Below are positions 60,700 to 64,000 of a stretch of 64,000 bases of DNA, in pieces. Made by a program: the position numbers and the translations under genes. Source of the DNA: Pseudomonas putida (GTDB taxonomy: Bacteria > Pseudomonadota > Gammaproteobacteria > Pseudomonadales > Pseudomonadaceae); assembly GCF_004357765.1 (NCBI RefSeq), contig NZ_SMTE01000017.1, positions 1 to 64,000 on the forward strand, given 5' to 3'. Under the pieces are notes generated by a model. That model saw nothing but the letters and a program-made list of their open reading frames with translations, was not told the origin of the DNA and made no database searches. Each line of letters begins with the position of its first letter. Position 1 is the stretch's first letter.

Positions 60700-60705
60700 C
60701 AGGCC

Positions 60706-63585
60706 TTACTGGCAGGCTTCGCAGTCAGGCTCGTCGATCGCGCAGGCCTTCGGCACTGGCGCAGGGCCGGCTGCCTGGACCGGGGCGCTGTCGCCACCGC
60801 TGGATACGGCGTTGAGCTTGCCGGTGTTGATGGTCGACTTCTCGGTGCTGGTCGCGGCCAGGGCACGGAGATAGTAGGTGGTCTTCAGACCACGGTACCA
60901 GGCCATGCGGTAGGTCACGTCCAGCTTCTTGCCCGAGGCGCCGGCGATGTACAGGTTCAGCGACTGGGCCTGGTCGATCCACTTCTGGCGACGGGAGGCG
61001 GCATCGACGATCCACTTGGTCTCGACTTCGAACGCGGTGGCGTACAGGTCCTTCAGCTCTTGCGGGATACGCTCGATCTGCTGAACCGAACCGTCGTAGT
61101 ACTTCAGGTCGTTGATCATGACCGAGTCCCACAGGCCACGGGCCTTCAGGTCGCGGACCAGGTACGGGTTGATCACGGTGAACTCGCCCGATAGGTTCGA
61201 CTTCACGTACAGGTTCTGGTAGGTCGGCTCGATGGACTGCGACACGCCGGTGATGTTGGCGATGGTCGCGGTCGGCGCGATGGCCATGATGTTCGAGTTA
61301 CGGATACCTTTCTTGACGCGCTCGCGCACCGGGGCCCAGTCGAGGCTTTCTTCCAGGTTGACGTCGATGTACTTGGCGCCACGGGCCTCGATCAGGATCT
61401 GTTGCGAATCCAGCGGCAGGATGCCCTTGGACCACAGCGAACCCTGGAAGGTCTCGTACGCGCCGCGCTCGTCGGCCAGGTCGCAGGAAGCCTGGATGGC
61501 GAAGTAGCTGACCGCTTCCATCGACTTGTCGGCGAACTCGACGGCAGCGTCGGAACCGTAAGGGATGTGCTGCAGGTACAGCGCATCCTGGAAGCCCATG
61601 ATGCCCAGGCCGACCGGACGGTGCTTGAAGTTCGAGTTACGCGCTTGCGGCACCGAGTAGTAGTTGATGTCGATCACGTTGTCGAGCATGCGCACGGCGG
61701 TGTTCACGGTGCGTTGCAGCTTGGCGGTGTCCAGCTTGCCGTCGACAATGTGGTTCGGCAGGTTGATCGAGCCCAGGTTGCAGACCGCGATCTCGTCCTT
61801 GTTGGTGTTCAAGGTGATCTCGGTGCACAGGTTCGAGCTGTGGACCACGCCTACGTGCTGCTGCGGCGAACGCAGGTTGCACGGATCCTTGAAGGTCAGC
61901 CATGGGTGGCCGGTCTCGAACAGCATCGACAGCATCTTGCGCCACAGGTCTTTGGCCTGGACGGTCTTGAACACCTTGATCTTGTTGTACTCGGTCAGGG
62001 CTTCGTAGTACTCGTAGCGCTCTTCGAAGGCCTTGCCGGTCAGGTCGTGCAGGTCTGGCACTTCCGATGGCGAGAACAGGGTCCACTTGCCGTCGTCGAA
62101 GACGCGCTTCATGAACAGGTCAGGGATCCAGTTGGCGGTGTTCATGTCGTGGGTACGACGACGATCGTCACCGGTGTTCTTGCGCAGTTCGATGAACTCT
62201 TCGATGTCCAGGTGCCAGGTTTCCAGGTAGGCACAGACAGCGCCCTTGCGCTTGCCGCCCTGGTTGACCGCGACGGCGGTGTCGTTGACCACTTTGAGGA
62301 ACGGTACGACGCCCTGGGACTTGCCGTTGGTGCCCTTGATGTAGGAGCCCAGCGCACGCACCGGAGTCCAGTCGTTGCCCAGGCCACCGGCGAATTTCGA
62401 CAGCATGGCGTTGTCGTGGATCGCGTGGTAGATGCCCGACAGGTCGTCCGGAACGGTGGTCAGGTAGCAGCTCGACAGCTGCGGACGCAGGGTGCCGGCG
62501 TTGAACAGGGTCGGGGTCGAAGCCATGTAGTCGAAGGACGACAACAGGTTGTAGAACTCGATCGCACGGGCTTCCTTGTCTTTCTCTTCCAGCGCCAGGC
62601 CCATGGCCACACGCATGAAGAACACCTGCGGCAGCTCGAAGCGCACGCCATCCTTGTGGATGAAGTAGCGATCGTAAAGGGTCTGCAGGCCCAGGTAGGT
62701 GAATTGCTGGTCACGCTCGTGGTCGATGGCCTTGCCCAGTTTTTCCAGGTCGTAGTTGGCCAGTGCCGGATCCAGCAGTTCGAACTCGATACCTTTGGCC
62801 ACGTAGGCCGGCAGGGCCTTGGCGTACAGGTCGGCCATCTCGTGGTGGGTGGCGCTGTCGGCCACGCCCAGGAAGCCCAGGCCTTCGGCACGCAGGGTGT
62901 CCATCAGCAGGCGGGCGGTGACGAACGAGTAGTTCGGCTCGCGCTCGACCAGGGTACGGGCGGTCATCACCAGGGCGGTGTTGACGTCCTTCAAGGCCAC
63001 GCCGTCGTACAGGTTCTTCAGGGTGTCGCGCTGGATCAGGCCGCCATCGACTTCGGCCAGGCCTTCGCAGGCTTCGCTGATGATGGTGTTCAGGCGGGCC
63101 ATGTCGAGCGGCGCCAGGCTGCCGTCGGCCAGGGTGATGCGAATGCTCGGGTGCGGCTCGACCACGCTGTCGGTGGCGACGCGGGTGGCGCGCTCCTTGG
63201 CGCGTTGCTCGCGGTAGATCACGTAGTCGCGAGCGACCTTCTGCTCGCCGGCGCGCATCAGGGCCAGTTCGACCTGGTCCTGGATTTCTTCGATGTGGAT
63301 GGTGCCACCCGATGGCATGCGACGCTTGAACGTGGCAGTGACCTGCTCGGTCAGGCGCGCGACGGTGTCGTGGATGCGCGACGAGGCAGCGGCGGTGCCG
63401 CCTTCAACTGCGAGGAACGCCTTGGTGATGGCCACGGTGATCTTGTCGTCGGTATAGGGGACGACAGTGCCGTTGCGCTTGATCACGCGCAGTTGGCCAG
63501 GGGCGGTGGCAGCCAGATCCTGATGGGCATCGGCGGCCTGCGGCACCTTGGCCTGCGAGTTCTCGCGAGTTGTGTCGGTTTGCAT
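60706..63585 (-). CDS. nrdA: Class Ia ribonucleotide reductase alpha subunit NrdA
   Basis: The 959-residue protein has two N-terminal ATP cones (RVIKRNGTVVPYTDDKI and the second, more divergent, IRITLADGSLAPLDMARL), as in P. aeruginosa NrdA. It has the active-site motif NLCTEI (N-x-C-x-E) with redox cysteines in SSCYLT and EIAVCNLGS, and the C-terminal shuttle pair CEAC. It makes deoxyribonucleotides with NrdB. GGAG lies nine bases before the ATG. Putative NrdR boxes and a DnaA box lie upstream. Confidence 0.98.
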   Translation of the reverse strand: MQTDTTRENSQAKVPQAADAHQDLAATAPGQLRVIKRNGTVVPYTDDKITVAITKAFLAVEGGTAAASSRIHDTVARLTEQVTATFKRRMPSGGTIHIEEIQDQVELALMRAGEQKVARDYVIYREQRAKERATRVATDSVVEPHPSIRITLADGSLAPLDMARLNTIISEACEGLAEVDGGLIQRDTLKNLYDGVALKDVNTALVMTARTLVEREPNYSFVTARLLMDTLRAEGLGFLGVADSATHHEMADLYAKALPAYVAKGIEFELLDPALANYDLEKLGKAIDHERDQQFTYLGLQTLYDRYFIHKDGVRFELPQVFFMRVAMGLALEEKDKEARAIEFYNLLSSFDYMASTPTLFNAGTLRPQLSSCYLTTVPDDLSGIYHAIHDNAMLSKFAGGLGNDWTPVRALGSYIKGTNGKSQGVVPFLKVVNDTAVAVNQGGKRKGAVCAYLETWHLDIEEFIELRKNTGDDRRRTHDMNTANWIPDLFMKRVFDDGKWTLFSPSEVPDLHDLTGKAFEERYEYYEALTEYNKIKVFKTVQAKDLWRKMLSMLFETGHPWLTFKDPCNLRSPQQHVGVVHSSNLCTEITLNTNKDEIAVCNLGSINLPNHIVDGKLDTAKLQRTVNTAVRMLDNVIDINYYSVPQARNSNFKHRPVGLGIMGFQDALYLQHIPYGSDAAVEFADKSMEAVSYFAIQASCDLADERGAYETFQGSLWSKGILPLDSQQILIEARGAKYIDVNLEESLDWAPVRERVKKGIRNSNIMAIAPTATIANITGVSQSIEPTYQNLYVKSNLSGEFTVINPYLVRDLKARGLWDSVMINDLKYYDGSVQQIERIPQELKDLYATAFEVETKWIVDAASRRQKWIDQAQSLNLYIAGASGKKLDVTYRMAWYRGLKTTYYLRALAATSTEKSTINTGKLNAVSSGGDSAPVQAAGPAPVPKACAIDEPDCEACQ

Positions 63586-63917
63586 GGGTGGGTGTCTCCA
63601 CAGTTTCTATATTGTTCAGGCGCGTTGTGCGCGCCCACCGTTCCGTCCACTTGCTCGATGGCCAGCCGGGGGATGCGGCATGCACGCGCATCCACCCGCT
63701 CGGGCGTACCGACTTCGGGACAGATCAGGAATGAGGGGCAAAAAACCTGCCGCTCCCTGGCCGAAGTCAAATGCTGTCGGGACCGGACAGGGCCGGGCCA
63801 AAAGCTGTTGCTCTTAATGCTTCCGCTGGAGCGGTTTGGCTGACGGAACCACGTAAAACCTTGCGAGAAATTTCGCTTGAATTTCTCCGCCGGCTGGTGT
63901 TGGCGATGGTGAGCCAA

Positions 63918-63933
63918 ACCCAATATCTAGTGG
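63918..63933. promoter_or_regulatory. NrdR box (proximal)
   Basis: On the minus strand CCACTAGATATTGGGT matches 13 of 16 positions of the NrdR consensus ACACWATATATWGTGT. NrdR represses RNR genes when ATP/dATP levels are high. Confidence 0.7.
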
Positions 63934-63948
63934 TTCGTTGCGATAGGG

Positions 63949-63964
63949 ATACAAGATAATGCGG
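63949..63964. promoter_or_regulatory. NrdR box (distal)
   Basis: ATACAAGATAATGCGG (plus strand) matches 11 of 16 positions of the same consensus. It lies 15 bases from the proximal box, so the centres are 31 bp apart, the usual spacing of NrdR box pairs. Confidence 0.55.
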
Positions 63965-63991
63965 TCTTGGGGCCTTTGCAAGGCAATCGCC

Positions 63992-64000
63992 TGTGGATAA
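63992..64000 (-). promoter_or_regulatory. DnaA box upstream of nrdA
   Basis: The last nine bases, TGTGGATAA, are the exact complement of the consensus DnaA box TTATCCACA. DnaA is known to regulate nrdAB in E. coli. Confidence 0.6.

Larger units (their letters stand above)
63586..64000 (-). promoter_or_regulatory. nrdA upstream control region
   Basis: These 415 gene-free bases reach the window edge. They contain, from the far end toward nrdA, a DnaA box, two NrdR-like boxes and a long leader of about 330 bases. Exact promoter elements were not assigned. Confidence 0.6.

Noticed and set aside
1-64000. CRISPR arrays, tRNA genes, insertion sequences, prophage genes
   Set aside because: None was found. 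The only repeats are REP elements, short operators and the Rhs coding repeats.

Overview
The window is a stretch of a Pseudomonas chromosome, most likely the P. putida group. The 5S rRNA sequence, the GC-rich codon use, the P. putida-type REP elements (arms carrying GTAGGAGCGGG...) and the gene content (OprD porin, TRAP uronate operon, HSI-I-like type VI secretion cluster, NrdA/NrdB with duplicated ATP cones) all fit. From memory, P. putida KT2440 has udh and nrdBA in the same neighbourhood. The sugar-acid and T6SS blocks may therefore be accessory insertions between conserved flanks; this is inference only.

Layout. (1) 1-6.5 kb: the end of an rRNA operon (5S plus terminator), an acetolactate-synthase-like ThDP enzyme, a YecA-family protein, a glutathione S-transferase, a fused pyridoxamine-oxidase-like / ferredoxin-reductase / [2Fe-2S] flavoprotein and a LysR regulator. 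(2) 6.5-13 kb, minus strand: a seven-gene uronate operon read as udh, SMP-30 lactonase, dctP, dctQ, dctM, EamA exporter, aldose-epimerase. Uronates are imported by the TRAP system, oxidised to aldarolactone by Udh and hydrolysed to aldarate. (3) 13-20 kb: an OprD porin divergent from dgoK-dgoA-dgoD-dgoT-iclR, a D-galactonate pathway giving pyruvate and glyceraldehyde 3-phosphate. A FadR/GntR-type operator (TNGTNNNACNA) lies in the oprD/dgoK region and a degenerate copy upstream of udh, and several of these genes carry CA-rich motifs (AANAANAA) of the Crc/Hfq type.

(4) 19.9-58 kb: a complete T6SS locus in two divergent arms. The minus arm reads tssA, tssB, tssC, hcp, tssE, tssF, tssG, clpV, vgrG, an Eag chaperone, a prePAAR/PAAR/Rhs effector and a set of small immunity-like genes: two DUF1963-like paralogues, one Imm42-like gene and a vestigial third DUF1963-like 3' end. 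The plus arm reads fha, tssJ, tssK, tssL, tssM, tagF, pppA, ppkA, tagT, tagS, tagR, tagQ, then three tightly coupled unknown genes: a membrane-inserting putative effector, a four-TM protein and a lipoprotein. All 13 core components, the PpkA/PppA/Fha/TagF switch and the TagQRST module are present, so the system looks functional and posttranslationally controlled. I see no TagJ homologue; a REP pair lies between hcp and tssE instead.

(5) 58-64 kb: an AT-rich scar with hipB and a truncated hipA, then class Ia ribonucleotide reductase nrdB and nrdA on the minus strand. The nrdA upstream region ends the window with a pair of NrdR-like boxes at 31-bp spacing and a perfect DnaA box.

No tRNA, CRISPR array, insertion sequence or prophage was seen. 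The best candidates for undescribed biology are the effector/immunity-like trio after tagQ and the Rhs tip with its decaying, duplicated immunity genes.
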